DNA of 64,000 nucleotides from Scedosporium boydii (GCA_002221725.1 NJFT01000093.1:1-64000), one strand, 5' to 3'. Numbered from the stretch's first letter, positions 41,877-57,093 are shown. Numbers and translations are program-made. The notes: a model not told the origin generated them from the letters alone.

Positions 41877-44800
41877 AGATAGCTACGGAGGGAATGCGAG
41901 GAGGTGTGCCAAGGAGCGGGAAAATAGCACTCTAATTGGAAAAAGAAGTGTCAAGCTGCCCGTACCTCATTATTAATGTCCTCCTCCGTCTCCTCATTCT
42001 CATCCTCCTCCTCATCGCTCGAGCTTCCAAAGCCAGACATCATCGCCCCAGCGCTAATAGCAAAAGGCCCAATGCCATTGCCCCCATTATCATTATTCAA
42101 ATCAAGACTCCCATTCAGCCCCGCCTCGGCAAGCGCCGTAGATCCGCCCGACTGGAGGCTGTTGCCCAGGCCCATCGATCCACCGAGACCGGAGAGGCCG
42201 ACGCCTGCTAGGCCGGACATGGCCGCCGCGGACCTGTTGCTCAGCGCCACCTCTGGCCGCACACCTCCGAGAATGGCGTTATCACGCTCGCGAGTCTCGG
42301 CCAGGGCGCCCTCCACGTAGTTGACCCAGTCGGGGCTCATGACGCGCTCGAGGACGGTTTCGGATAGGAGCTCAGGCGGGTGGCGTTCCGTGAACTTGAC
42401 AACCTCCTCGGCGATTAGAGTTAGGTGCCCCATGTAGCCCATCCGCGTCTTGGTTTTTGCTTGTGATTCGTCGCTCGTGATCTGGCCTTGGATAATGGCC
42501 GTGGTGATGTCGGCGGCTTCGAAGAGTGATACGGCGAGGGTGGGGTTGTATCCTCGATCCATCGGTCCATTGAAGACTTGTTGGACGACGTCATAGACTA
42601 CGTTGTGCAGGAAGTTGTTCCAGGGGTATTTAAAGAAGAAAGTCTGGCGACGAAGCGATTGGTTAGAATGGACGTTGCCGATCGGTTATGGGGATAATGC
42701 TTAGGACTCACCAAAATAGTTGGTACAACACGATATTCTACAAACTGCATCTTCAAATAGTCACCTACAACGGGTCGAACGGCGTTGGGGTCGGACTCGG
42801 CAGCAGGCGGGTCAGGTACAGCGCGGATAATGATGGACTCTGCACCAGGTTGCTCCGCATCTTCATCGGCGTCACCCTTTTCGGCGTCGGCGCCAGTCTT
42901 AGGGGCGAGTTCGGAAGATGGAGGTGGAGGAGCAGGTGCAGCAGGAAGAGACTCATCGACTGCGCTCGTTTCCTTGGCTGCTAAAGTGTCGTCGGAGGAC
43001 TTCTCTCCCTCAGTGGTGGCCTCCACCGCTGGCTTGGGTGGTTCGGGAACGTCGGGTTTGTCTGCAGCGCTGGGCTCGCCAGCGGGTTGGTCGCTCGGGG
43101 CAGCATCCTCCTTAGTCTCAGGAGTAGTCTCGGCCTGGGAGGTTTCGGCGGCGCGAGAAGTGGCTTCGGGATCCGCAACAGACTCAGAGGGGCTTGTGGT
43201 CGTTGTTGGGGTATACACCGGGGAGGAATCAGAAGCGTCGTCGGGTTGTTCAGCTCGCGTGAGAGATGTATCTGCCTCTGGCTTCGCGACTGGCTCCTGC
43301 TCCTCATCCTTGCGACCTTCCGTCTCATCCTTCGCGGGTGCCTCACTCGTCGGCTTTGCAGATTCGACCGGTTCATCGTTGTCCTTGGCGGGTCCGCCGA
43401 CGACTGCCGCATCAACGGAAGCAGCCGTCTTCTTCCTAGGAGAGAGGGGAGCCACCATAAGATCGGGATCGTCGAACTGAGGGCTCTCAATATCGCCGTC
43501 GTCCTTGATCTGCAGCCTCGGCGAACTCAACGGCTCGTCCACAAGGTCATCGTCGTCCTTATCGAAAAATGACGGAATGGGAACCGGCGGGGGAATTTCC
43601 TCCTCGGCCTTGACGAACTCGTGCGATGTGTCCTCGTTCATCTCGCGGCTATGTTCAACCTCTTCGAACCCGTCGTCCTCGGCATTGTTAGTGACCTCGA
43701 GGCGTCGGTTATCGCTACCAGCGGCATGCGCCGCGCCATGGGGAAAGCGCATGGTGAGATCATCGGCGGAAATGGACGCCTCGTCTTCTCGGCGGGGAAT
43801 AAGCCTGCCTTCGCGTCGTAGGCGCTGGCGCTCAGCGTCTCTGGCGGCGATAAGCTCCTCCGATCCGACTTCGTTCATCAGTCCCATATTACTGCAGTGA
43901 AGAAGCTCCGCCATGAGTTCGCAGGTCTTAAATCGATCGAAGCCCAGGGGCTCGAGCTTCTCGCCAAATGTAGAGTTCATGTGCTTCTTTTGTGCCGGCG
44001 CGTTCATGATGAGGTTCATAAAGTCGGGAACGTGGTCGGCGAAGAGACGAAGGAGCGTGCCGAGGTAGATGGGATCTCGACATGACGGAGTCGAGCCCTC
44101 ATCGGCGCCAACGTCGGGGTCATAGTCCGAGTTGTTTTTTCGAATGACCTCAATCACAATGCCAACACCGACAGTCAAGGGGTTGCCGCCGGTAAGCATG
44201 AACTTGATAAGCTGCTGGACGCAAGGCCGAGATACAAGCTGCCGGGTGAGTTCATTAGGCCCGATACATTGCTGCTCGTTCTGTGACGCGTTCGCGGATA
44301 TCGTGATGATGGCTTTGATGAAGTCGCCAGCAGCTGTTTGCACAACCCAGTTTCGTTCGGGGGAGAGGCAGGAGAGAAGAATCGGAACAATGTCTTGAGA
44401 GTAGAGCCACTGCGAAAAAGGGACAAATGGTTAGTATCCGCAAAGGAAGGCATCACACAGAGTGTGAGCGAAGAAAATAGCAATATGCAGACAACCGAGC
44501 AGCTCAAGGAAAGAGGAATAGAAGGGTGGGTGGGGGAAGAGCTTTCTCATGCTCTGTATCCTCGCCAGGAGTTGGAAGATATATCAGGCCAGGACATCTG
44601 CATTTAGGGGTAATCCTACCTCGACAATGCCCTGACCACCCTCCATTCTATCGAGGGCGATTACTTTGAGCAGTAAATCCATGATCATGGGACACTCTAC
44701 ATGGCTCAGGAGATCGGCTACTGCATTGGGAAAGCTCTGGAGCAACTCAATCATCTCCTCTGTTTTCTTCTCAAACAGGGCCTCGTTCACCTTGGTGAAA

Positions 44801-45285
44801 TATGACGCCTGTAGAGGATCGAGAGGTGAAGGCCGCTTCAGGAACTTCCAAAAGTTCCGTATGAGGTTCCCATTCTCCATCAGAGCCTCATAGATGGACC
44901 AGGTATCCGACGCGAGCACCTCGGAAGCGATGTAGGCGTATCGGTTTCGCCGTTTTTCCGTCTCGTCTTCGTCCGGTTCGCTCATGGCCCTTGATGACGC
45001 GCGCGAGCGCGCAAAAGGGAAGGTTGTCGACTTGCCCTTCTCATCATCGAAAGGCGTCTCGTTCTTAGGAGAGGCAACGGGTTCGAGTTTGGGGGCGACC
45101 ACGAAGTCGAGGAGTTGTTCGAGCACGTGCTCTTCGCGTAGATATTCGATTAATTTCGCATTGTGATGCTTAATCTCGTGGAGGAGGTCGGCTTCGTCAA
45201 GAAGATTCTCGAGAGTGAAGTCGGGTTTCTCGAGGAGGGTATCAATGGTGGAGATGTTGGCGTAACCGCCAAATCTCCAAAACAT
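40916..45285 (-). CDS. SAPS-domain Sit4 phosphatase-associated protein (SAP155/SAP190 type)
   Basis: Four exons on the minus strand: 44620..45285, 42712..44409, 41966..42643 and 40916..41803; introns 210, 68 and 162 bp, all phase 0; 1,309 residues. The start MFWRFGGYANISTIDTLLEK, then LDEADLLHEIKHHNAKLIEYL and the repeat-like helical body (ASYFTKVNEALFEKKTEEMI, CPMIMDLLLKVIALD) are SAPS-family hallmarks. The body resumes in exon 3 with TFFFKYPWNNFLHNVVYDVVQQ. A long acidic Pro/Glu/Ser-rich insert interrupts it, and the C-terminal 350 residues are acidic and disordered (DEEEDENEETEED). SAPS proteins bind the PP2A-like phosphatase Sit4/PP6 and direct it in G1/S control and nutrient signalling. 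Intron 3 holds a CT microsatellite. Confidence 0.93.
41839..41873. repeat. (CT)n microsatellite in SAPS intron 3
   Basis: About 17 CT units on the plus strand, hence GA on the transcript strand, inside the 162-bp third intron of the SAPS gene. Length variation here would change only intron length. Confidence 0.92.
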
Positions 45286-47675
45286 GGTGAAATACTAATG
45301 CGTTCGAATTCGAATATAAGCGAGTCGGAAGGTCCACCCTTTTCTTTTATGTCACGGCTCCGGCAGGGCTGGACAAGCGTCGAAGGCAGTAAGGGAGGTG
45401 GAGGTGGAGGTGGGACGAGACGCGGGATCGCGGATCCAGCATACGACTGAAGGTAAGGATGTCGCTTGTAAGACGCAGCAAAAAAATATTAAAGAATGAT
45501 CGGAGCAAGGACGCGCGGTTGTTCGCTGATTCGAGCGAGCCAATTCCCGATTCCGACGTCGAGGGGTTTATTTTTTTTTTCCTCCTTTGGTCGGGTTTCG
45601 CAGCCCTGGGCAGGAAAAGGGAGAAGCGGGTTGTGGGTCGGACGAGATCAGAACCAGAGAAAGGAGCTCGGTAATGGGGTAATAGTGAGGCAGTAAATGC
45701 AAGTTATGGATGGAAAAAATGATCAGAGAAGAAATGGAAAAAGAGGATGCAAGGGAGTGACGACGAATAGAAGCTTGGAGAGGGGGTTAGATGGCGGAGG
45801 AAGAATGCCGTTGTTGAGTGGACAATTAAGCCCCAAGTTGGTCGGATTAATGTGATGATAATTTTGCGGATGTTCGGGTTGAGGTTGGGCTGAGAAGACG
45901 CAGCACTTGAGGACTTGACGGCTTCAATCAAGCACGAGGAGCGTGAGGGAGCAGACACGAGCACAGAGCCTGGAGACAGTGGGCGGCCAGGCAGTGACAG
46001 GCTGACAGTGACAACAGAGCCTCTAAGGACCCTATTGATCCAGGGTATGAGGGTGCTGGTTGATCAATGTTGACAAGGGGCCTCAGCGCCAGGGGTTGCC
46101 CATTTAGCGCCTTCAGCATGGGAATTTATTCCACACTGTATTTACGCCGCTAAAGATCTCGCTCGCCTTCCGTAAGAGGTGGGATGGGTTCAGTAAGCTC
46201 TAGATAATACAGTATCCATTTAATCTTGAACTGTATGCGCCATACTCCCCACAGAAGCAAGTAGTACCCCATCAAATGTACCTTCTCCTCCTTTTCCGCT
46301 CTGCGAATACCAAAAAATACCTGAGCACGTGGATGTCAAAGTTTTGAAACGGGTGGTACAATCCGGAGGACAATCAATGTGACCCACTCTCGGTAACCAG
46401 GTGCCAGCTATTTTTGGCTTTCCTCAGTGGAATTTCGCCATCTGATCACCCACTGATACACTGATACGCTAATGTCGGGTGCGAGACCTTTTCTCTTATT
46501 GAGCAATCTTGCGACTTGCATGTTGTTGAGGACCAATTTTTGGGGCAGCTACGGAAGGCGGCGCCATCGGCAAGACAGTTCCTTCCTTCTCGATGGGAAT
46601 TGAACTCGAACTTTGCCAACTGGCAGGTCGCGCCTGCTCTACTCGCAATGGTCTTCTCTCTCCCCGAGGACAATTGGAAGGTGCTACACAGGTACCTCAG
46701 TACATTGTATTAATCAAATTGCTGAGATGACGACAAATCCACTCCACCTTCATTGTTGGGGGTACATTGTACTGTATACACATCGGCCTCATATTTTCTC
46801 AGCAAGCCAAAATGTCATTTATACCTTCCCCAGTAAAATGATCAAGACCATTCCCCTAAAGGAACCCCCTTTGCCCACATCCTGTTTTTCTGTGAGACGA
46901 GACCTGACTGAGCCTGTGGTGATCCAGTCAGTCCAGGCAGATCCCAAGATCCTCCACCCAGCCAGGAAATTCTCCGGAAAAGCCAAGACGAGCTGAGGGA
47001 ACACAAAGAGACATGGCTGCCTCCGTACCTGTACATCCCCAGAATCAGCCTCACCTCCAGGCAGCCCTTTGACAGGGAAGAATTCCATTTTCCTTGACTG
47101 CCTGGGCATTTAGAATTTCCCCATGTTGTCCACTCCCCTCTTGGCGCCCATACGTTCTGCGGGACCTACTTCGTACATACAGTCCACTGGAGCGGTCCTT
47201 GAATGAGAGGAGAGAGGGAGGGGCAGCTTATTCCATGCATTCATGACTCAGAAATCGGATTCGACACGTCTATTTCCTCCCCTCCTCTCCCCCACGTCCT
47301 GTTGGCTCTGACTTCGAGGCATCGATGCTGTTTACTGGTTTCTCCGCTCGCTTGTCCCGAGCTTTGAGTGGCTGACTGAAAGAGGTTAGGGCTAGACTGT
47401 CTCGGCCGTGGTTGGACAGCGACGTCGCTCTCACACGGGATGCACCCGAAAGCTCACCACCGACCTTCGGAGATTCGCCGATGATGGGCAAGTCCACTGG
47501 CAATTATCGAGATCCATATATTAAAACAAGAAGTAGAGACTAACAACGTAAGATCAAGAATGCAGACCAGGATGCCTCAGCGCCTGGTTCTATCCAACAA
47601 AATGAACGATGATGAAGCACACAAACTCCCTTTGAAACCCGTCCCATATCCAATCCCATGACCCCAAGCCGCCAC
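45286..47675. other. 2.4 kb spacer
   Basis: The right side of the SAPS gene: its promoter and leader, then sequence without recognisable genes up to the 3' end of the protease gene. A T run occurs at 45571-45580. Confidence 0.45.
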
Positions 47676-49047
<1,372 letters not shown>

Positions 49048-52000
49048 TTTGAGAAAGATGACGGTGGATCAAGGACTTCCTTGTAAGATTGAACAGGACT
49101 CAGGTGAGGAGAACTAGGACGCTGAGGATGGGGTTGGGAGAGAGAAATGAGATAGAGGTCTTCCCATGGTGAAGGACGTTGCGACTTATATAGTTGAACA
49201 GGGGTCTCGAGAAGAGCTCACATTTCGTCCAAGCTTCCTCTTTGAATAGAAAAGATCACGTCGAGCTCTCGGACGTCATTGCGTGCTCCCCCTCCAAGTC
49301 TCCTCAGCATGCTCCTTGCTAGGGCATGCCTTCTCGCGCTGTGAACTTTCCTTTCCGGTATAATGCCCTTGGGTGGGAAAGCCCTAATACCTAAGAGATT
49401 GACACGTTCAAGCGTACAGCTAAGAGGAGGGCGGAGGGATGCATGGTGGGGGAGAGAGGACGTTCCATCAACACGACAGTGAATGAGAGAGGCCCCTGCG
49501 CTTTCTAATCCGCTTTCCTCTTTGGATGGTTTTTGTTAACATGATTGGAGAGCATGGAAGCACAGATAGGAGGAGGACAGGAATGGTAAGTTAAGTGAGG
49601 TAAGTGAGCGGCCTGTCCTTGATGCGAGGTAAGCAAGGAGCAGGCGCAGAAGTCCTTCTGAGGGGAATGGCCATATCATCGAGGCGGAGTGACTTTGTGA
49701 GCATATAATAGAATAATAGAACCGGGAAGGTGGGTTCCCGGGTGGGGGGTGTTAAAGGGGGGGACAGATACTGTGGGCGTGAGGGAACCTCAGAGCAGGG
49801 ATGGGTGGTGTCCATTGAAGGTGCTGAGAGTTAGGAAGGAAAGCCAGGCGGCAGAGGGAAGCTTGGCGAGGGAAAGTCGGAGGACGAGGCTGCAAGGCAG
49901 AGTTGGGGTGTGTTGCCATCACTGGCACATGGGTTTTCCATCCACACTTCAACCCTTTCCCCGAACTCGGGGGGCGAGTCTCGTGCGATGAGGTAAAGGT
50001 AAGCTCTTTCGGAACAAGGAAAGTGACATTTCTAAAATCCTGGTTAAGGGAAAGAAGCATGAGTGAGACAGGATATGTCGATCTAGAACAGAAACGTGAG
50101 AACCATTGGGAGGGTGTGGATTCGTGAGGTGCCCAGCGATTCAGTGGTTCTCGTGGTGTTCTCCCGAAGAAGAAAGTGGTGAAGAGGAAATCTGCAGCTG
50201 CAGGACGAATCCTACCATGCGCGGGGTTACATTTATATATGAGCGCCGCTTGGTCTTTGCTCTGGAGGGAAGGGTGTCATCCGTAGATAGGGCGGGATGG
50301 GATGGGATAGAGAGGAAGAGAGAGAGAGCAGGGCACAAGAGATAAGACGTTGGAGTTTGGGTCGATCTTGGCCCTCTTTGGGCGAGCGAGAAACCTTTTG
50401 GTCGACTGCCGACGACTTCGTACAGCAACAACCACTCATCAATATTCACATCTGCCAGGCTCGGGTAACGCCCCAGGAGACGAGAGGGATCGATGGAACT
50501 TTTTTTACTATGAGATCAATGCTAATGGACATCATAGGATCGAGACCCAAAGCACACGGGTAGAGGCGAGGCCGGAGACGGGACTCGGATTCTGCCGAGA
50601 AAAAAAGGGCTGCGGAGGTTTATGGCAAAGATAAATGAGATGTTTCTCCATGTCCGCTGCAAGTCCGGTAGTTGAGACTCGCTTGCGCGGGCGGGAATGA
50701 AGCTTACAATCTATTCTCTATTCTCTCCCTCTCTTTTGTCCCATCTTTCTTCACTCTCTCTACCCTCTCTCTAACCATTTGGCGGGATTCACAGGGTTGG
50801 AGAAGACTGGCTCGGTCCTCCCCGGTGAGGACTACTTCGTAGAGTGCGGGTTGCAAGATGACTGGCGAAGGGCATCACGATGGGAAAATAGAGGTGGGCT
50901 CTTAATTTAGAGCAAAGTTGACTTATTTCGCATGGGCCAGCTACCAGGATCGGGCTTCTGACGTCTTTTTCTCCTTCGTTCTTTTTTATCGAGGGAAATT
51001 TATATTGCCTGCCACACCCTTGACCTCAGACAGCCCAGATAGCAGTCTGGTGAAGTGGTCGATCAGCAGGATTCTGCTGCTACCGTGGCGGTCGAGATAA
51101 ATTTCCGTTTGGGTCATCTGGAGGGATGATGACGTTCTTGAGGGAGCGTGATGTGTTCATTGTGGCTGTTGGCGATGTTCATTCTTGTCAAGGCGTGAGT
51201 TGTCTTTGTGTCAAAACATTTTGGTGAGAGATGTCGCCATTGCTACTCCCAAGGATTCAGAAGACACCTTCCTGAAGAGAAGAAGGAATTAAAATACGAA
51301 GTAATAATAATGGAAATTCACCAGTCCAAGTCGAACCGTGATCGGTCGAGTAAATGCGAGGATTGAAGGATCGGACACGAGGGCGTGGCTTTGACGGTTT
51401 CTTTCGCAAGCATCGCCATCCTTTGACAAGCTCCAAGGTCTTGGACTTGAGATACTCGGGGATTTTGGATAGCATTGCGACTCTACGCGCGGGCATGGAA
51501 TGATACCTCGATCCTCGAGAGTGGCGGTCAATCTATCTATTGCATGGTGTACTTTGTCTCTCGAGATCCCACAATCCCATCGAGAGTTCGTCAACATCCA
51601 TACCTTGTCTTCTTCTTAAATTACGTGGCGAGGAGAGAGGATGGGATAAGCCCTCGCTTCGCCTCGCTTGTCCATATTATCTGCACCAGGACAGCCCTGC
51701 GTTAATAGAGGCGCGTGGTCTGGTCTGGATCTTGGAACTGACCATCTTTTGAGGCAATCAAATAGATCTGATATTTCAATTCTATATCCTATATCCTAGA
51801 TACCCTACTTCATATTTGACATTCTACATAGTTCGCTGTTCCTTACTCTGTCATGTCCGAAAACAAAGCCGAGAACGGGAGAACCAGGATTGTGGCAGTT
51901 CAGCTGTCAAACCAGTATCTGTTCCCGCGACTTGGTACGAAGTATTGCGGATTAATATATTAAAATACAGTCATGCGCAGCAACAATGGATTCCTCTTCT

Positions 52001-53492
52001 CCTTCTCTCTCCCCGCGAGGTCCAAGCTCTTTCCTATTGTTTAAAATGCTCCGGTGCTGGTTACATCCAAGATAGAAGGCTACTCCTCTCCCCCCTTCGT
52101 AGTAAACGCCCGCCTGCGAAGAACTTTGAGAAATCCCAGGCAAAAGTGCCGGACTCCAAAGCAAGTTGATCAATCATCATGTCGCTGACCAACGGGATGA
52201 TAGAAATGACTTCTTTCGATCGGGGGGTGGCGCGGAGCTACTGCAGGACGGAACAAAGGACGTCAAGCGGACGGGTGTCATCGAGGCGAACGGACATCAT
52301 AAGCCTGCACGATGAGACCTTCCGGATTCCGATGCCCGTGATCGGTGCTCGTCTTCGATCTCCATTTGCCATTGTCTCCTCAGATAGTATCACTAACAGA
52401 CGTGAAAGAAATGGATCATCCTGTTGCCCATCACGACTCGACCTACCTAGTTCAGCAAGCAAGCCTTATCACGACACCTCAGACTTTGGGGCACATGTAC
52501 CTCGGGAAAGGTAGTCAAGTCTAGTTCAACTGCGAATCCCCAACGCTAATGCTGCGGTTACATTGCCCTGATCTCTCCCGCTGGTAGTAAAGTTTAGGTA
52601 GGTACTTGTAAGCCCCATCCAGCTGTAAGCATCCTCCCGTCTTGCAATGGCTTTCACCCCGAGAAGGAAAATGTCATGTCCTGCCGACGCGCGAAATCTC
52701 AGAACCAGGTTGGCTCTTCTGCCGAATGCGTGGGGGATCCGAGAGGACAGCATCGAGTAAAATCTGTGGGTGCCCAATGCTGGGTCCATTGGGCTGGATT
52801 CTTTTTTGTTCTCTGTCTCTTTTTCCATGCCTTTTTCTTCTTCTTCTTTTCTGTCTTTTTTTTCTTTTCTCGCTTTATTTTATTATTTAATCTCAAATAC
52901 ACAGGTATTAAATTGTTGTTTGGTTTGGTTTCTTTTAATCGTCGCATGCCGCTCCCTCGGACCTGGCAAGAAGACGGCATCAAAATGGCGCTGATTAAGG
53001 TCCCAATGCAGTTGAGAGTCGTGTCTAGGGGAGGGAACCTTTGGTATTTCAGGTTACATTCGTCTGTATGAGTTGCTGGAGTTTACCTTGGCTGCGTGCT
53101 GCTGGGGCTTTTTGATTTTCCATGTCTCTTCGTAATTCTAGAGTTCCAGCCACGATGATGAAATGTCGCCGAGAGGCGGGAAGAATGGAAAGGGGGAGAA
53201 GATTACTGGACGAGCTGCATAGGTCAATGATCTTGATCGGCCGCTTGTGGGAAGCACTCGCCGTGGAGACCCTCGGTCCTCTCTAATATCCATCAACTGT
53301 GGCATCGTCCAATGTCCCCGAGGAATCAAATCTCATTAGTCTATCATACAATCCAAGTCTAAAAGAACAAATCCAACAATGAGAGTTCAAAAAAATGCGC
53401 CTGCTGAAAAACACCATCATGCATCATTCTATGAACATTCTTCGTCTCTTTCCTTCCATCAAACACACCCGCAACCCACCCCGCCACACCTT
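49048..53492. other. 4.4 kb without recognisable gene
   Basis: Starts with the protease promoter: a TATA-like element (ATATAA in transcript sense) about 150 bp upstream of its ATG. The rest has short frames on both strands without motifs and locally AT-rich sequence near 51.7-52.0 kb. No RNA gene or mobile-element protein recognised. Confidence 0.5.
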
Positions 53493-55877
53493 CTAGATCA
53501 CCATCCGATCCATGGCCTTCTCCATAGCCAACAATCCCTTCTCAAACTCACCCCTCAACAACTTGCCCATCTCCGGGGGGTAATACTCGTTCCACCACTC
53601 ATACCAAGCGGCAATCTCGTTGAGGTCCGCATCCTCGCCAAGTGCGAACCACTCTGCCAACTTCTCGTGCCACATCGGAAAAACCTTGCCGGCCACCACC
53701 TCGGCGACGTACCGAGTAGGCAAAATACCCTCACCATCGCTGCTCCGCGCCCACCGCAACACACCATCCAGGACGGCGAGGTAAGGCTCCTGATCAGCCG
53801 GGTCGACGCGGAAGTTCCGCTGAACGTACCTCGACATGCTGGGGACGACGTGACCGATAAGTAGACCGCGCCACTCCTTGGATCCCAAGACTTCCTTCCA
53901 CTTGGCCAACCCGGGGATCGGTCCGCGCTCGTACTCCCACACCTCGATGAGTTGTCTAAACTTGCGGCGTACATCGGAGACCAAACCCGTGCCGCGCGGA
54001 TCGAGGTGGTAGGGGGGCAAAAGGGGCAACCACGGGAATAGCCAGACGTGAGGAAGTTGGTGGGTCTGCTTCTTCGTCTTGGGGTTCCAATCGGTTACTG
54101 CAGCATGGAGCCGTCGCACAATGTTCTCGATAAATTCGACGCGGACAAAACTAGGTAGGAGGCTGTCCCAATGGGTGAGTATGGCCATAAGGGCGTCGGG
54201 GTCTTGGACGTTCCACTCGCGAACGCTTCGAAGGGCGCGAGGGAGCCAAAGGCGGTAGATAAGACTTTCATAATGAGTGGTAGACCTTTGATGCTGTCTG
54301 TAGATGCCGTCTGTCGATGTGAACATTGAAGAGTCGACCTTTTCGACTGCCTGGTTTGAATCCGTATCAGGCATAAGTAACGTCTCGAGACCCTTCATAT
54401 CATCGGCATAACGCGACGGCTCCTTGATGGGGTCCCACTCGGGGTCCTTGAAAAAAGGCTCGAGGGCAGCGACAATAGTGGCCGCGGCATCGGGCGTAGC
54501 AGGACCGACGTTAGCAGCCTTGTGAAGACATAATATGACCTTCTGCCAATCCGTTCCGGCAGAGGGAAGCTCGGTTGTGACGATGTCAACGAAGCTTTGC
54601 ATCTCACTGTGCCCCAGCTGGAGACTCTCCATCTGTCCTTGACATTCACCAAGACGCGTATCAACCCAGATGCGTCGCTCCGCGAGACCCTTCCACTCCT
54701 CCGAGAACGCGGACAGGTCGCGGTGCGCCTGTCTAAGATGCTTCCTCGACTCGACTGTCTCAGCAGACTCGGGTGCTGACGTAGGCGTGCTGAAGCCCGA
54801 CGCAGAAGTGACAAGCTTGCTTCCGGGTCCGGTCATATCGAGAATGGGCATGAAGGCATCGGGGATGTTTAGGCCAGGAGCCAAGCGCTTCATCTCTTCA
54901 GCCGTCATATATTTCGGCTTTTGCCTCTTCGGGGTGCTGGTAGCGCTGTCGAAACCACCAAGCTTTCCTTTCTTGAGCTGTTGCTGTTGCTTGAGCTTCT
55001 TTTGCTTCGCCTTTTTGCGTTCTTCCTCAGAATCAGAGACCTGTTCACCACGGAGACGCGCCTGTCGCTTCTGTTCGCGACGTTCTTGCTCCGTCATCTC
55101 TTTCACAGCACCGAGGCCAACGCCTTGGGGACGGAGGTTGGCTTCAACGACTATGTTTCTGCCTTGGCCCTCTTTTCCAAGGCCCTGCCCCTGCTTATAC
55201 CCCATCTTGGCGAGCATTCGTGCTCCAAACGACTTTGGATTCGGTTTCCTATCTTTACCGCCAAAGGCGCTCGGCATCGCTTTTTTGGCGGGCGTCGCGG
55301 CGTCGGGGATATCATCGCGCAGGACGGGTTCTTTTTCCGACGCGGGCACGAAGCCTCGACCGAAGGGAGTACTGCCGTCGTAGATAGTAGCGGCGGGCTT
55401 AGCACCCAGTCCTAGGACAGGCTTTGATTCCTCAGCGCCGAGACCATTCTTCTGGGGCTCGGGGGACACGACTCGGGGGTATTCGTCGGAATCGTAATCT
55501 TCTTCATCCACATCCATAGCTCCGTTCTCGCCTTCGTCGCCCGCACCACTCTCTTCATCCTCGGATTCTTCGCTCTTTGTACCCTGGGAGACAAAGGCCA
55601 TACCGTGGCCTCGAAGGGTCTTCGTTTTCCATCCTCGGCCAGGTCCGGCGTCGTCACTATCGGAACCGAAAACGCCCAAAGCGGCTCTTTCTTTGGCGTT
55701 GGCACCGCCCGCCATGCGCCTACGCTTGCGTGGTCGGAACTCTCCATCATAGTCGCCGGATGGGTTGGTGGAAGGCCTCACGTACTCGCCATAGTCGGAG
55801 TCGGAATCGGAGTAGATACCACCGGGGAGCGTCGAGACGAATTTGGGGGCAGAGGTTTTGGTTTTGGGGGGATCCAT
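53493..55877 (-). CDS. SPP382: G-patch splicing factor Spp382/Ntr1 (TFIP11 type)
   Basis: Single exon, 794 residues. The N-terminus is acidic (SDSDSDYGEY, DVDEEDYDSDEY) with a basic patch RPRKRRR. The G-patch lies at about 216-260: SFGARMLAKMGYKQGQGLG, continuing to LRPQGVGLGAV. A Lys/Glu/Gln-rich segment follows (265-305). The long C-terminal GCFC-type helical domain includes KVILCLHKA, LPHVWLFPWLPLLP, VRRKFRQLI and a conserved end WYEWWNEYYPPEM. By family knowledge it recruits and activates the DEAH helicase Prp43 through the G-patch to disassemble intron-lariat spliceosomes in the nucleus. The length and order fit fungal and animal orthologues. Confidence 0.94.
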   Translation of the reverse strand: MDPPKTKTSAPKFVSTLPGGIYSDSDSDYGEYVRPSTNPSGDYDGEFRPRKRRRMAGGANAKERAALGVFGSDSDDAGPGRGWKTKTLRGHGMAFVSQGTKSEESEDEESGAGDEGENGAMDVDEEDYDSDEYPRVVSPEPQKNGLGAEESKPVLGLGAKPAATIYDGSTPFGRGFVPASEKEPVLRDDIPDAATPAKKAMPSAFGGKDRKPNPKSFGARMLAKMGYKQGQGLGKEGQGRNIVVEANLRPQGVGLGAVKEMTEQERREQKRQARLRGEQVSDSEEERKKAKQKKLKQQQQLKKGKLGGFDSATSTPKRQKPKYMTAEEMKRLAPGLNIPDAFMPILDMTGPGSKLVTSASGFSTPTSAPESAETVESRKHLRQAHRDLSAFSEEWKGLAERRIWVDTRLGECQGQMESLQLGHSEMQSFVDIVTTELPSAGTDWQKVILCLHKAANVGPATPDAAATIVAALEPFFKDPEWDPIKEPSRYADDMKGLETLLMPDTDSNQAVEKVDSSMFTSTDGIYRQHQRSTTHYESLIYRLWLPRALRSVREWNVQDPDALMAILTHWDSLLPSFVRVEFIENIVRRLHAAVTDWNPKTKKQTHQLPHVWLFPWLPLLPPYHLDPRGTGLVSDVRRKFRQLIEVWEYERGPIPGLAKWKEVLGSKEWRGLLIGHVVPSMSRYVQRNFRVDPADQEPYLAVLDGVLRWARSSDGEGILPTRYVAEVVAGKVFPMWHEKLAEWFALGEDADLNEIAAWYEWWNEYYPPEMGKLLRGEFEKGLLAMEKAMDRMVI

Positions 55878-57093
55878 TATTGGATCCTCCGAGGTTTTTT
55901 AACCACGGAGTGGGACAAAATAAAGAGGATATGAGAAAGGAATGTAAATCAAGGGATGGATCGCGTTGTGCGAAGAGGCAAACCTTTGTGAGGTTTGGAA
56001 GGTTGGGATGTGAAGGAGTGAAGATGAAGGTGTCGCGAGAGCTTTAGCTCCAAAACATTGAGGAATCAACTTTAGAGGGGAATTTCGCAAATATGTCATT
56101 GATATCTTATCAACACGTGACTTGTCGGTGCACCTTTGGGGTGCAACTCAGGTTCGTGTCTTTGAAGATGGGATCATGGTGATGAAGTGAATCAATGAAT
56201 TTGATGAATTCTCCTCCAAAAGACAATGGAGATATTGGATTCTCGATATTTATTATGAATTAAACACCCCGGCTGTAGGTGGCGAATTTTGGCCATTTTC
56301 GACCAGCCGCCTGAAATACATCTAAATGTCCACTCTAAACTCCCGTCTGACTGGGAGTCGAGAACTTGCGACAACATTCATTTTCGACAGACGTAAAATA
56401 TCTCTAAAATACGTATTCATTCGCTTTCCCAAAATACGATGGGCCTTCGCTCATCCAGCAACTTAACCGGAGGAATGAAATGATTCGCCACCAAGGCGAC
56501 GCGTGAATGCCATGATGCTCCAGCTCTAGCAGGCAGTCGCTCCTTCCCCACGATGCCCTCAGGATCCGAACGGGGCCCCTTGCCTTATTGCCACGTGACT
56601 TTGGCCGACTGCTCGAGTTTACCTTCCTCAGAGGAATCGCTGAATGTCTCGTCCTGATGTGGATGTGCATGTGGATGTCGAGATTTGTGCCTATTTCGTT
56701 CTTAACATCAATCGATTTCATCGACTTTACCACAATCCTCAGAAGAGCTAAAACCAGATCCCAAGTCGAGGAACTTCACAAGGCAAACCAACTCAAGTCG
56801 GATCAATGATTATTGGCCAGGCCACAAGAACATATCCGTTCAGCTATCCTAAAAGTAAATAACACCCGAAAGAAATATACTACACAGAGAATAGGAACCT
56901 GGCAGTGGCTTGCTATTCTTGATGTTTGCCTGCGAGGGTGCTGCTATGTAGCGGGCCGCGCCGTACGAGGCCTGTACGGGAGCCCGAGCCAACCGACACC
57001 GATGTCACGGACGAGCTCCAACCAGAGCGCTCAACAAAAGACCGGTCTCGGAACACTCTCCTCTTTCTCCCTTTTCCCCTACCGAAACCTTTC
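55878..57093. other. 1.2 kb spacer
   Basis: Upstream of SPP382 and downstream of the frameshifted gene. No gene seen; short frames only. Confidence 0.45.
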